Assembly: GCA_959027945.1 (NCBI GenBank)
Contig: CAUFRO010000005.1
Coordinates: 1-64,000, forward strand
Direction of reading: 5' to 3'
DNA: 64,000 bases
Origin: an uncultured Collinsella sp.
GTDB lineage: Bacteria; Actinomycetota; Coriobacteriia; Coriobacteriales; Coriobacteriaceae
The notes under the pieces were generated by a model, which saw nothing but the letters and a program-made list of their open reading frames with translations, did no database searches and was not told where the DNA came from. The translations under genes were made by a program, and so were the position numbers. Positions 23,375 through 32,219 of this stretch are shown in pieces (position 1 is the stretch's first letter; each line of letters starts with the position of its first letter).

Positions 23375-24787
23375 CTATTTAGAATCCGAATCGTCCATGG
23401 AACCGTCGATGCCGGTTTTGGTGTCGTCGTCCGTATTGGAATCATCATCCTTGGCGAAGGGGTTCTTGAAGAAGCCCGTCGCATCGGGCTGCAGACCCGA
23501 GAGCTTGATCCAGGGATTATCGAGCTCGGGCTTGGGCATGGCCTGGGCCTCGGGCGCAGTCTCGTTACCGATGAGCTCGGACTCATAAATGAAGGTGTCG
23601 TCGCCGAGCGCGTCGTAGGCGGCGACCGGGTTGCCATCGGCATCGCGGTACGGTGTGCCCTTAAAAACGGCGCCGTCATAGGCCACAAGCTGTCGGCCGG
23701 TCTCATTCTCGAAGTAGTACACGAAGATACCCTTGAGGGCCGCACACAGCGGGATGGCAATAATCATGCCGATGGGACCCATGAGTGCCGAGCCAATAAC
23801 GAGCGCCGTGAGGCTCATGATGGGATGCACCTGCACTGAGCTCTGCATGACCTTAGGAGAAATCACGTTGTCTGTGACGTTTTGCGCGACCATCGTCACG
23901 ATGAGCGTCCATAACGCCAACATGGGGCTGAACATGAAACCGAGCACCGTGGCGATTGCTGCGCTCACCCAAGGACCAACGACCGGAACCAAATGCATGA
24001 TGCCGGTAAAGATAGCCATGAGCGCCGCATACGGATGGCCGATGATCATAAAACCGATAAAGGCGAGGAAACCACCGCAGATGGACGTCACGACCATACC
24101 GCGCATGTAGCCGCCGACAGAGCGAGAAAGGATGGCGACCATAAAGCGGTACGAGGTCTCCTTCTCCTGACCGATGATGGTGCAAATCTCGTGGTGCATG
24201 CGAGGGTAGTCGCAGGCCATCCAGTACGCAAGCACCAGACCAAGGAAGATCACGAACAACTGCGAGGCCGTATTGGTGATGAGCGGGAACACACCGCGGC
24301 CAAGCTCGGCAGCGATCTGAGACACGTACTTCGATGCCACGGTAACAAGCGACGAAAGATTATCGTCCAAATACTCCTTGAGCGGCGTGTTGTTGAGCGT
24401 CTTGGCATGCGAGATCATCTCGTTGAGATCGCCACCAGCAACACGAAGCTGCTCGGGCAGGCGGCTCAGGACTTCCATGATCTGGCCAAAGAGAATCGGC
24501 GACAAGATGCAAACGACACCGACGAGCACGGCAACAACAACAATAAGCGCGATAAGCGAACCGATGCCGCGATTCACGCCATGGTGCTCGAGCCAGTTGG
24601 TGATCGGGGACATCACAAAGGCAATGATGGAACCAACAGCGAGAAACTCGATAACCGGTGCCAGGATGCCCATAAGGTTAAAGATGACAGCAGCAATAAC
24701 AATGCAGCCGACAACAGCCCAAATGCGCAGCGTCAGAATGCGGGTGTCGCGCAGCACGCGATCGGTTTGTTGGGGGTGCTCACTCAT
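23375..24787 (-). CDS. AI-2E family transporter (PerM-like permease)
   Basis: 470-residue membrane protein with about eight segments in the arrangement typical of this family (DUF20): a cluster at 20-105, a soluble coiled region at about 110-190 and further segments to about 375. The conserved IFTGIMHLVPVVGPWVSA, AQNVTDNVISPKVMQ and GPIGMIIAIPLCAALK blocks are present. The last 90 residues are an acidic cytoplasmic tail rich in Asp and Ser. Its start overlaps the sigma-factor stop codon as ATGA, so the two are translationally coupled. The substrate is unknown; the family includes export proteins and sodium-proton antiporters, and the name does not prove AI-2 transport. Confidence 0.88.
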   Translation of the reverse strand: MSEHPQQTDRVLRDTRILTLRIWAVVGCIVIAAVIFNLMGILAPVIEFLAVGSIIAFVMSPITNWLEHHGVNRGIGSLIALIVVVAVLVGVVCILSPILFGQIMEVLSRLPEQLRVAGGDLNEMISHAKTLNNTPLKEYLDDNLSSLVTVASKYVSQIAAELGRGVFPLITNTASQLFVIFLGLVLAYWMACDYPRMHHEICTIIGQEKETSYRFMVAILSRSVGGYMRGMVVTSICGGFLAFIGFMIIGHPYAALMAIFTGIMHLVPVVGPWVSAAIATVLGFMFSPMLALWTLIVTMVAQNVTDNVISPKVMQSSVQVHPIMSLTALVIGSALMGPIGMIIAIPLCAALKGIFVYYFENETGRQLVAYDGAVFKGTPYRDADGNPVAAYDALGDDTFIYESELIGNETAPEAQAMPKPELDNPWIKLSGLQPDATGFFKNPFAKDDDSNTDDDTKTGIDGSMDDSDSK

Positions 24788-25575
24788 GAACGAATCATCA
24801 CTCCGTCGGGGTCGATCTTGTCCTGAATCTTCTTAAGCGTGCGGCGCAGCAGACGCGAAACCTGCACCTGAGAAATACCAAGCTTCTTGGCGATCTCGAT
24901 CTGGGTCATGCCCTTCACAAAGCGCAGCTCGATCACCTCGCGCTCGCGCGGCGAGAAATCACGGATGGCTTCCTCGATCACTAGACGGTCATCGGTAAAG
25001 TCGAGCTCGTTGTCGTCGTCGGCGTAACGGTCGAGAATCGAGGGGGCATCGTCGGAATCGGACGCACCAGGAGCCTCGATGGGCACCGAGGTATAGGCCG
25101 AAGACGATTCCATAGCCTCCAGCACCTCATCGACCGTCACGTCCAAGTACTCAGCGATTTCCTCAACCTTAGGCGAGCGCTGTAGCTCGTTGGTGAGCTT
25201 ATCGGTAGCCTGGTTGACCTTGGCCGAGAGCTCCTGCAAGCGACGGGGCACGCGCACGCTCCAGCCCTTGTCGCGGAAGTGACGCTTAATCTCGCCCAAG
25301 ATGGTAGGCGTGGCAAACGTGGTGAACTCGAGTCCGCGCTCAGGGTCAAAGCGGTCGATAGCCTTGAGCAGGCCCAAATAACCAACCTGCATCAGGTCAT
25401 CGAGCGGCTCGCCGCGGTTCTTAAACTTGTTGGCAAGAAACCTTACCAGGTTCATGTGGGACATGACGAGCTGCTCGCGTGCGTCCGGGTCACCGGTCTC
25501 TTTATAGCGACGAAACAGCTCGCGGGTTTTCTCCTTGTCCCAAGCGGTCTTACCGCTCCGGGAACGTTCGGTCAT
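24784..25575 (-). CDS. RNA polymerase sigma factor, SigB/SigF/SigG type
   Basis: 263-residue group 3 sigma-70 factor. Region 2 has DDLMQVGYLGLLKAIDRFDP and the TFATPTILGEIKRHFRD stretch that is diagnostic of the SigB/SigF group. Region 3 follows (LSAKVNQATDKL...SPKVEEIAEYLDV), and region 4 has the helix-turn-helix TQIEIAKKLGISQVQVSRLLRR. It follows the anti-sigma-like gene by one base and is coupled to the AI-2E permease gene, so it probably drives a stress or envelope regulon. Its regulon cannot be read from this window. Confidence 0.94.
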   Translation of the reverse strand: MTERSRSGKTAWDKEKTRELFRRYKETGDPDAREQLVMSHMNLVRFLANKFKNRGEPLDDLMQVGYLGLLKAIDRFDPERGLEFTTFATPTILGEIKRHFRDKGWSVRVPRRLQELSAKVNQATDKLTNELQRSPKVEEIAEYLDVTVDEVLEAMESSSAYTSVPIEAPGASDSDDAPSILDRYADDDNELDFTDDRLVIEEAIRDFSPREREVIELRFVKGMTQIEIAKKLGISQVQVSRLLRRTLKKIQDKIDPDGVMIRS

Positions 25576-25576
25576 A

Positions 25577-25954
25577 TTAGATATCCGCCTTGAGGTCGAG
25601 GGAAAGCGTCAGGGGCGCCGTAGTCTTTTCGTAGGAGTCGCACACGCTCGCGAGGATGAGCTCGGCATACACCGCAGCCTGGTCGTCTTCATCGACCGTA
25701 GCCTGGTCCCCAAAGGTAATAGTCATGCCAACGTGGGTCTCATCGACATCGAATTTGATGGTGATGTCATCGCAGTCGACCGCGGTGCAACCAAAGATGA
25801 AAGCCTCCTCAGCAGCCATGCGGATGTCCTCGATGCGATCGACAGACATAGAGCACAGGGCACCAACGTTGGCTGCCGTCATGCGCACAAGGCGAGCGAG
25901 ACGCGGGTCACCGGCAACGGTCAGCGTGATAGGGCAGTTTGCTTCGCTACTCAT
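25577..25954 (-). CDS. anti-sigma factor, RsbW-like, with degenerate ATP site
   Basis: 125-residue GHKL-fold protein in the RsbW/SpoIIAB position directly before the sigma gene. The start is the ATG at 25954 (SD GAGGAG). The helix DRIEDIRMAAEEAFIFGC (39-56) corresponds to the RsbW N-box (EACTNAV), but the Mg-ATP-binding Asn is Phe54 here. The usual D-x-G-x-G box is not evident in FGDQATVDEDD. It may bind the sigma factor without kinase activity. No anti-anti-sigma (RsbV) gene adjoins it. It overlaps the upstream DUF948-like gene by eight bases. Confidence 0.75.
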   Translation of the reverse strand: MSSEANCPITLTVAGDPRLARLVRMTAANVGALCSMSVDRIEDIRMAAEEAFIFGCTAVDCDDITIKFDVDETHVGMTITFGDQATVDEDDQAAVYAELILASVCDSYEKTTAPLTLSLDLKADI

Positions 25955-26534
25955 CGCAGGACTCCTCAGAGGTCTCGGCGGGCGTATAGGTGTAATACTG
26001 AGCCGGCTTGGATACAGACTTCTGACCATCATCGTCGCCCGCGGCGGCCTCGTCCTCGCCAATTAGGACGCGCTCGGTAGGCTGCTCGGCCTCCGCAGCG
26101 GCAGCGGCGAGCTTGCGATCGGCGTCGGCTGCAGGAGCCTTCACCTTATTGAAGAGCTTCTGCACAGCACCGGCGGCAGAGTCGGTCACGCTCGACACAG
26201 CATTGCTGGCCTCGGCCATGCTGCCCGTAACCTCGGAAATGTCGCGAACCACGGCTTCGACCTCTACGAGATTGGAGGTAAGGGCATCAACTGCCGTCTT
26301 GCTCGACTTAAGCAGCGGCTCCATCTGGGCAAGCGTCGGCGTAAGCTCATCGACAGCGCCATCGAGCTTTGCCACCACAGGCTGAGCCTCGGCGATGGTG
26401 TTGTTGAGGTCGTTCACGGTCTTATCGAGCGAGTCGACAACATTGCGGGTCTTGCGCAGGGTAAGCGCGAGCTCAGCGATGGCCCACACGCCGGCAACGG
26501 CGAGCAGCAGCAGGGCGATTTGAATGGGACTCAT
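25947..26534 (-). CDS. DUF948-like membrane-anchored coiled-coil protein
   Basis: 195 residues. One N-terminal membrane segment (about 4-24, IQIALLLLAVAGVWAIAELAL) is followed by a long heptad-patterned helix (30-130: VVDSLDKTVNDLNNTI...LVEVEAVVRDISEVTGS) and an acidic Ala/Glu-rich tail. This is the architecture of DUF948 proteins, often found near stress genes. It is first in the operon with the anti-sigma, sigma and permease genes. It could sense or relay an envelope signal to the anti-sigma protein, but nothing in the sequence proves this. Confidence 0.75.
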   Translation of the reverse strand: MSPIQIALLLLAVAGVWAIAELALTLRKTRNVVDSLDKTVNDLNNTIAEAQPVVAKLDGAVDELTPTLAQMEPLLKSSKTAVDALTSNLVEVEAVVRDISEVTGSMAEASNAVSSVTDSAAGAVQKLFNKVKAPAADADRKLAAAAAEAEQPTERVLIGEDEAAAGDDDGQKSVSKPAQYYTYTPAETSEESCDE

Positions 26535-26634
26535 ACAAGCCTCCCGGAAGAATCGAAATACAGACGCTTTTCATGGTACCCCAAAGGGGACCGAACATGC
26601 CAAGAGCAGCAACGTGGGACAAAATTATCAGCAG

Positions 26635-27990
26635 CTACTTCGGTGCATTCCCGCTGCGGTCGCGTTCGCTTTGCTCTACGCGCCATTCTTCCCAACCGCG
26701 GCCGGCAGGCTGCCAGAACACGCCGCGCTCCAGTCCCTCGGGCAAATAGCGCTGATCGACCCAGCCTTCGGGATAATCATGTGGATACTTATACACACCG
26801 TATTCATCGCTGCCCGGGCGATGGCGATCGCGCAGATAACTCGGCACCTCGCGAAGCCCACTAGAATGGATATCGGCCAGCGCCGCATCGATCGAAGCCT
26901 CACACGCGTTGGATTTTGGCGCCAAGCACACATAGAGTGCAGCCTGAGCCAGGTTAATGCGGCACTCGGGATAGCCAATGACCTCGGCAGACTTAAACGC
27001 GGCATGCGCCACCAAAAGCGCCTGCGGGTCGGCGTTGCCAACATCCTCAGAAGCGTGAATCATAATGCGGCGAGCGATAAACTTAGGATCCTCCCCAGCA
27101 TCGATCATGCGCGCGAGCCAATAGATCGTGGCATCGGGGTCACTACCGCGCATGGACTTGATGAACGCACTGATGATGTCGTAGTGCATGTCGCCGTTTT
27201 TGTCATACGTAAAGCCGCGACGCGGGTTGGCAATCTTCACGTCATCCACGGTGATGGGATAGCGCTCCCCCGCCGCCGGCGCTGGCGTCCCCTCGGTATC
27301 GGGACGCGTGACGGCAATCTCGCTCGCCAGCTCAAGTGTCGTCAAGGCCGAGCGTGCATCACCCGCGGCCAACGTACAAATGGTCTTGACCGTATCCTCA
27401 TCGGCCGAGAACTTACCGTTCAGACCATGTGGTGCCTCAAGCGCACGTTCAATAAGCGTGGCGATATCCTCATCCTTCAGATGCTCAAGCTCCACCACGC
27501 GCCCACGCGACAACAGTGCCGAGTTGACCTCGAAGTACGGATTCTCCGTCGTAGCGCCAATCATAATGACGGTACGGTTCTCAACTGCATGCAGCAGGGC
27601 ATCCTGCTGCGACTTAGAGAAGCGGTGAATCTCATCGATGAATAGAATGGTGCGGCGGTCGTAGGTATTCAGGCGCGTCTTGGCCTCGTCAATCACGCGG
27701 CGCAAGTCCTTCACGGTGCCCGTCACAGCGCTGACCTCGACAAACTCGCTCTTGGTATGGTTGGCGATGATGTGGGCCAGCGTCGTCTTGCCCGTACCGG
27801 CCGGCCCATACAGAATCACACTCGACAGAACGTCATGCTCAATCGCAGCACGTAGCCACGAGCCCTTACCGACGGCCTTTTGCTGGCCCACGTACTCGTC
27901 GAGCGAATTGGGTCGCATGCGTACCGCGAGCGGCGCATTTTTAAAGGAACGCTCGCGCGTCGAGGCAGAAAAAAGGTCGTCCATAGCCAT
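26635..27990 (-). CDS. rarA: replication-associated recombination protein RarA (MgsA)
   Basis: AAA+ ATPase acting at stalled replication forks. Walker A is GPAGTGKTTLA, Walker B is LFIDEIHRFSK and sensor 1 is GATTENPYFEVN. The C-terminal MgsA domain has HYDIISAFIKSMRGSDPDATIYWLARM and ASEDVGNADP. I place the start at the ATG at 27990 (MAMDDLF); ATGs at 27984 and 27999 are also possible since none has a strong SD. The 451-residue length is normal. Confidence 0.93.
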   Translation of the reverse strand: MAMDDLFSASTRERSFKNAPLAVRMRPNSLDEYVGQQKAVGKGSWLRAAIEHDVLSSVILYGPAGTGKTTLAHIIANHTKSEFVEVSAVTGTVKDLRRVIDEAKTRLNTYDRRTILFIDEIHRFSKSQQDALLHAVENRTVIMIGATTENPYFEVNSALLSRGRVVELEHLKDEDIATLIERALEAPHGLNGKFSADEDTVKTICTLAAGDARSALTTLELASEIAVTRPDTEGTPAPAAGERYPITVDDVKIANPRRGFTYDKNGDMHYDIISAFIKSMRGSDPDATIYWLARMIDAGEDPKFIARRIMIHASEDVGNADPQALLVAHAAFKSAEVIGYPECRINLAQAALYVCLAPKSNACEASIDAALADIHSSGLREVPSYLRDRHRPGSDEYGVYKYPHDYPEGWVDQRYLPEGLERGVFWQPAGRGWEEWRVEQSERDRSGNAPK

Positions 27991-28044
27991 CCCGTGCATC
28001 AATCAAAAACGTTTTCCACTAACAGTATACCGAATATATACGAA

Positions 28045-29292
28045 CTACCGTTCGTTAATATAGGTACGTTGCGGAAACTTCAATCCCGGGAACAACTTAC
28101 TCGTGAGCTCGCAGAAGTAGCCATCCGTCATGCTCGAAATGTAATCCACTACGGTCTGATCTTTATCGTCCTGCCAGGCATAGGCGCGATCGTAGTAGGA
28201 AAGCTGCTGCTCGATGCGAGAAATGTGGTGCTTAAAGATGTACGAGGACTCGTCACCACTGTTTAGATCCCGCAGGCAACGGTCGTAGAGCTTTTCGAAC
28301 GCCTCGCGCAGCTCCGCCTCGGAATCGCCTTCGATACCGCCCTTGCTATAGATCTTCTCGTAGTTCTCGCGCTTGGCTCGGCGGATTTCCTCAAACAGGT
28401 CCTCGCTCATCTCGATGCGCGGCTTACCATAGCTGTGCTCAACGATATCGATGGAGGCATGCGTGAGGATCCAACTGTTGTAGGCACCGCCCCGGCCATC
28501 ATCAAAAGCGTCGGGCGAAAGCAGGCCCGCCGCGATCGCATCCTGACGGTCACGACCGACGTAGGCAAGAATATCCGAAATGCGAACGACGCAGCCCTCG
28601 AGCGTCATGGGACGCAGATGCTCAATTGCGCTATAGCCCGTGGCAATGCAATCCTCAACCGTCTGGTCAAACTGGTCAAAGGAGCTCATGTCCGAGAGCT
28701 CAAACACACGCTGCTCGTACTCGCCGTTATGGCATAGCACGCCGTCGAGCGTCTGGAGCGACACGTTGCGGCCATACAACGCGTCGAGCACGCGGACCGA
28801 CTGCACGTTATGGAAAAAATAACGCCCCGTACGCTCGTGATAGATATCGTTGAGGAAGCGCTCGCCGGCATGGCCGAAAGGCGTGTGTCCCAAGTCGTGG
28901 CCCAGGCCAATCGCCTCGATCAGATCGCAATTGAGCCCCAGGGCGCGACCGATATCGCGCGCAATGCGCGAGACAAACTGCACGTGCAAACCGCGGCGTG
29001 ACAGATCGTCATTGCTACGGAAGCTAAAGACCTGCGTTTTACCTGCATAACGGGTGTACGCCGGAAGATGAAGTATCTTTTCGGTATCGCGCATAAACGC
29101 CGGACGCATAAGCGTGCCTTTGTCGGCGGCGCGATCAATACGACGAATAGCCTGATCGTCGTTGCAACGATACGGGTTGACATAGCCCGAAGGACGATCG
29201 GCGGCAATGCGCTCGACAAGTTCGGGCGACAACGCCGAGGGGATACGGTCCATGCGCGCCTTAATGACGGCCGTTTCTTGATTAGATGCCAT
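28045..29292 (-). CDS. dgt: deoxyguanosinetriphosphate triphosphohydrolase-like protein
   Basis: HD-domain dNTPase that hydrolyses dGTP or other dNTPs to nucleoside and triphosphate. The start is the ATG at 29292 with SD AAGGAG, giving 415 residues. The metal-binding HD motif is GLGHDLGHTPFGHAGE, with a supporting His in the DILAYVGRD and LTHASIDIV region. In bacteria, genes of this type often lie just upstream of dnaG-rpoD; here they are far apart. rarA follows after a 54-base gap. Confidence 0.9.
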   Translation of the reverse strand: MASNQETAVIKARMDRIPSALSPELVERIAADRPSGYVNPYRCNDDQAIRRIDRAADKGTLMRPAFMRDTEKILHLPAYTRYAGKTQVFSFRSNDDLSRRGLHVQFVSRIARDIGRALGLNCDLIEAIGLGHDLGHTPFGHAGERFLNDIYHERTGRYFFHNVQSVRVLDALYGRNVSLQTLDGVLCHNGEYEQRVFELSDMSSFDQFDQTVEDCIATGYSAIEHLRPMTLEGCVVRISDILAYVGRDRQDAIAAGLLSPDAFDDGRGGAYNSWILTHASIDIVEHSYGKPRIEMSEDLFEEIRRAKRENYEKIYSKGGIEGDSEAELREAFEKLYDRCLRDLNSGDESSYIFKHHISRIEQQLSYYDRAYAWQDDKDQTVVDYISSMTDGYFCELTSKLFPGLKFPQRTYINER

Positions 29293-29323
29293 GGCATGCT
29301 CCTTAAGAAGGATGCGCAATCGG

Positions 29324-29746
29324 TTACAAAGTGCAGCCCACGACCTCGATTATGGCAAAAATCGGCACTAAAAACGGGAGCAATGGCAGGGAGCGCGATT
29401 TTGTGAAGAGACAGGAGAGGGCCAGGGCCAGGAGTGCGACGGCAAATGCCACGATGCCACCCATAGGGTCGAGCGTGCAAAGCGCGAAGAGCGCCTTGGC
29501 ATCCCCCATGCCGATGCCCGGGATTTGGCGAAGACGACGCCAGAGGGACTCAGTCAGCACGAGAGCAAGATACACAATGACGGCAAGACCCGCGTGGTCA
29601 AGCGCTGTGTTCAAACCGAGGTCGAGCCAAACACCCGCCAACGCCGCCACGGCACATGCGCCGGCAAGCCCATTGGGAAACCGTCGCTCTCGGGCATCAA
29701 TTGCCACGCCGGCAAAGATGCAAATCCAAAACGGGATATAGACCAT
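29324..29746 (-). CDS. orphan A24-type prepilin peptidase
   Basis: 140-residue polytopic membrane protein with about four to five hydrophobic segments. It carries both aspartates of the type IV prepilin peptidase family: Asp in AIDARERRFPN near residue 17 and the GxGD motif in GIGMGDAKALF near 87. It lacks the N-terminal methylase domain, so it is of the short CpaA/TadV type. The start is the ATG at 29746 with SD GAGGAGG. No pilin, secretion ATPase or tad genes are nearby, so its substrate must be encoded elsewhere. Confidence 0.82.
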   Translation of the reverse strand: MVYIPFWICIFAGVAIDARERRFPNGLAGACAVAALAGVWLDLGLNTALDHAGLAVIVYLALVLTESLWRRLRQIPGIGMGDAKALFALCTLDPMGGIVAFAVALLALALSCLFTKSRSLPLLPFLVPIFAIIEVVGCTL

Positions 29747-29777
29747 CGGACGCCTCCTCGAGCTGCATCGCAAAAGC

Positions 29778-29819
29778 AAAAACCACCAGAAAGGTGCCTG
29801 TCCCCTTTACGGTGGTTTT
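29778..29819 (-). terminator. terminator with embedded REP-like word, after the glycosyltransferase
   Basis: On the minus strand AAAACCACC pairs with GGTGGTTTT and is followed by T residues, just past the glycosyltransferase stop codon. The loop carries AAAGGGGACAGGCACCTTT, which is itself partly palindromic and contains the word GGGGACAGGCACC. It can serve as a terminator and also looks like a dispersed repeat unit inserted in a terminator loop. Confidence 0.7.
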
Positions 29820-29827
29820 GGTGGTGG

Positions 29828-31123
29828 TTATTTGGCGCCTTGCATGACCTCATCAAGGGTAACGTTGACGGCGTGCTGCGTCGGCACCCAGTCGACCTTA
29901 AGGAACAGCGCGGCCACCGTGATGGGGATATAGCTGAACATAAAGATCGGGAAGGTAAACAGGTTAGTCACCAGACGCCACTTTTGCGCGCAGTGAATGT
30001 GCTTGTACTCAAAGATAGTCGTGAGCAGCGCCAGGATAAAGAAGGTCTGATACATCATGGCGAAGGTCATAATGAGCGAAGCGGCGCACGCCTGCATCTC
30101 GACTTCGGTAGCCAAGAAGCCGTGCGAGAGCCCGCCCACGATCAGGAACGTCGCATTGGCGAGCATCGAGATCAGCGATAGCAGCATACCCGGGGCGATG
30201 GTCATAAACATGTCGTAGGCGGCAAAGCGATGATAGCGGAACGTCGATTTGACAAGATGCTTGCCATAGGTAAAAAAGACCTGGTAGAAACCCTTGGTCC
30301 AACGCATACGCTGTTTCCAGGACGCCTTAAACGTCACGGGCTGCTCGTCAAAGAACTCCGCCGGCGCATAACCGATGCGAATGCCGTGAATCGCGCAGAA
30401 CGTGGTGAACTGGATGTCCTCGGTCAGCGTATGGAACTGCCAGCCGTGCATGCCCTCGATAACGCTTGCGGAGATGAGGTAGCCCGAACCCGAGACGGCG
30501 CAAGACGTCTTGCAGATGTTACGCGCGTTGTTGAGAAAGCGCGCCTCGCGCAGATACCAGGTGGCATTAGCTGCCGAGATCCACGAGCTGCCGAAGTTCT
30601 TAGAGTTGCGGTAGCTCGTGACCACATGGAAACCCTGGTCAAAGGCATCATTCATCTTGGAGACGTAATCGCGGGAGATAACATTGTCGGCGTCGAAGAT
30701 AAAGTAGCCCTCAAACGTGTCGGGATACTCGTTGAGAATGCGATCGAAACCAAAGTCCATGACCCAGCTCTTGCCCTTACGGGCCAGGTCATTGCGCTCA
30801 TAGACGATGGCGCCCGCCTCGCGCGCGAGCTGTGCCGTGTTATCGGTACAGGCATCGGCGACCACGAAGACCTCGATGAGCTCGGACGGATAATCCTGGT
30901 CCTTGATGGAGCGAACGAGATTGGCGATAACGGCCTCCTCGTTATGCGCCGCGATAAAGAAGGCATAGCGGTGAAGTTTTTTGGCCTTGGGAGGCGCGAC
31001 CTCGCCACGAAGAGCGCCAATGACAAAGAAGACCACCTGGTACAGAAAGCAGACCGTGAGCAGCGTGACGACAATCTGGTTGAAAATCACGATGGGCGTG
31101 TTGGTTTGTAAAAAGGCGAGCAT
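29828..31123 (-). CDS. family 2 membrane glycosyltransferase
   Basis: 431-residue processive-type glycosyltransferase. An N-terminal membrane segment (about 13-38) precedes a GT-A domain with IAAHNEEAVIANLV, the metal-binding FDADN motif, the TEDI motif of the acceptor loop and QRMRW (the QxxRW signature). Three or four C-terminal membrane segments follow (about 280-415). It resembles N-acetylglucosaminyl- and hyaluronan-type synthases, so it may build or export a surface polysaccharide. No other polysaccharide genes adjoin it, and the sugar donor is unknown. Confidence 0.85.
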   Translation of the reverse strand: MLAFLQTNTPIVIFNQIVVTLLTVCFLYQVVFFVIGALRGEVAPPKAKKLHRYAFFIAAHNEEAVIANLVRSIKDQDYPSELIEVFVVADACTDNTAQLAREAGAIVYERNDLARKGKSWVMDFGFDRILNEYPDTFEGYFIFDADNVISRDYVSKMNDAFDQGFHVVTSYRNSKNFGSSWISAANATWYLREARFLNNARNICKTSCAVSGSGYLISASVIEGMHGWQFHTLTEDIQFTTFCAIHGIRIGYAPAEFFDEQPVTFKASWKQRMRWTKGFYQVFFTYGKHLVKSTFRYHRFAAYDMFMTIAPGMLLSLISMLANATFLIVGGLSHGFLATEVEMQACAASLIMTFAMMYQTFFILALLTTIFEYKHIHCAQKWRLVTNLFTFPIFMFSYIPITVAALFLKVDWVPTQHAVNVTLDEVMQGAK

Positions 31124-31205
31124 GCAGGCTCCCAGGAACGCGTTACGTAAACAATCGTATATCTTACCGCAGTCTTACCGAGTTCAAGAAACCACCTAAT
31201 ACTGG

Positions 31206-32219
31206 TTAGGCTTCGAGAAGACCGAGCTGCGGAACGATTTCGTCGCCAGCGGCAGTACGACCGAGTGAGCGCGGAGCCAGGTCGTCGAGAACCGCAGCGA
31301 GATCCCACGGCAGCTCATCGCGGCACTCAATACGCTCCCCCGTCACGGGATGATCGAACGCCACGCGCCAGGAATGAAGGAACTGCCTGGTCAGGCCCTG
31401 GTCGGCGCGCGCATCGCACTTGCCGTAGAGTGGATCGCCCACGCAGGCGTGGTTGATATGACGCATATGCACGCGAATCTGGTGCGTGCGACCGGTAAAC
31501 AGATGGCACTCAACGAGCGTATAACCATCGTCAAAGCGCGTGGAATCAAAGCGCTCGAGGACTTTAAATGTCGTAATGGCCTGACGGGCAAAGGGGTCGT
31601 CCGAAACCGCCATCTTGACGCGGTCGCGCGTAGAACGGGCGATACCGGTATTGATGGTGCCCTCGTCCATGGCGATGTGCCCGTGGACAAGCGTGATATA
31701 GCGGCGGTCGAGCGTACGCGTGCGAATAAGATTTTGAAGCGCGCGCTGGGTGTCGTCGTCTTTTGCCGCGAGCATAAGGCCCGAGGTATCGCGATCCAGG
31801 CGATGCACGATGCCGGGGCGGTCCTCACCCTGCACGGTACCAAGATGATCGATACCGCAGTGGTAGACCAAGGCGTTCGCAAGCGTGCCGCTCTCGTGGC
31901 CGTGGGCGGGATGGCACACCAGCCCGCGCTGCTTGAAGAGCACAATGAGATAGTCGTCCTCATAGCGAATGTCGAGCGGGATGGCCTCGGGAATCACATC
32001 GGTGGGATCGTGCGGCTCAGGCAAATCGACCGAAATACGGTCGCCGGCTCGCACGGCGTACTTTTTAGACAGACAGGTCTCGCCATTGACACATACGGCA
32101 CCGCCCTCAATCAGATGCGCGCAGGCAGAGCGCGTAGGGCAGCCGTCATTGGAGCCCAGATAGGCGTCAAGACGCTGACCAGCGCAATCGTCGGCAACGA
32201 GAATATGGATGTCGGCCAT
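31206..32219 (-). CDS. RluA/RluD-family pseudouridine synthase
   Basis: Isomerises uridine in rRNA (RluD type). The 337-residue protein has an N-terminal S4 domain (about 14-75) and a catalytic domain with GIVHRLDRDTSGLML, which holds the catalytic Asp. LFTGRTHQIRVHM and the DPLYG motif follow. Its ATG overlaps the lspA stop codon (TAATG). The lspA-rluD pair is a very common operon. Confidence 0.95.
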   Translation of the reverse strand: MADIHILVADDCAGQRLDAYLGSNDGCPTRSACAHLIEGGAVCVNGETCLSKKYAVRAGDRISVDLPEPHDPTDVIPEAIPLDIRYEDDYLIVLFKQRGLVCHPAHGHESGTLANALVYHCGIDHLGTVQGEDRPGIVHRLDRDTSGLMLAAKDDDTQRALQNLIRTRTLDRRYITLVHGHIAMDEGTINTGIARSTRDRVKMAVSDDPFARQAITTFKVLERFDSTRFDDGYTLVECHLFTGRTHQIRVHMRHINHACVGDPLYGKCDARADQGLTRQFLHSWRVAFDHPVTGERIECRDELPWDLAAVLDDLAPRSLGRTAAGDEIVPQLGLLEA

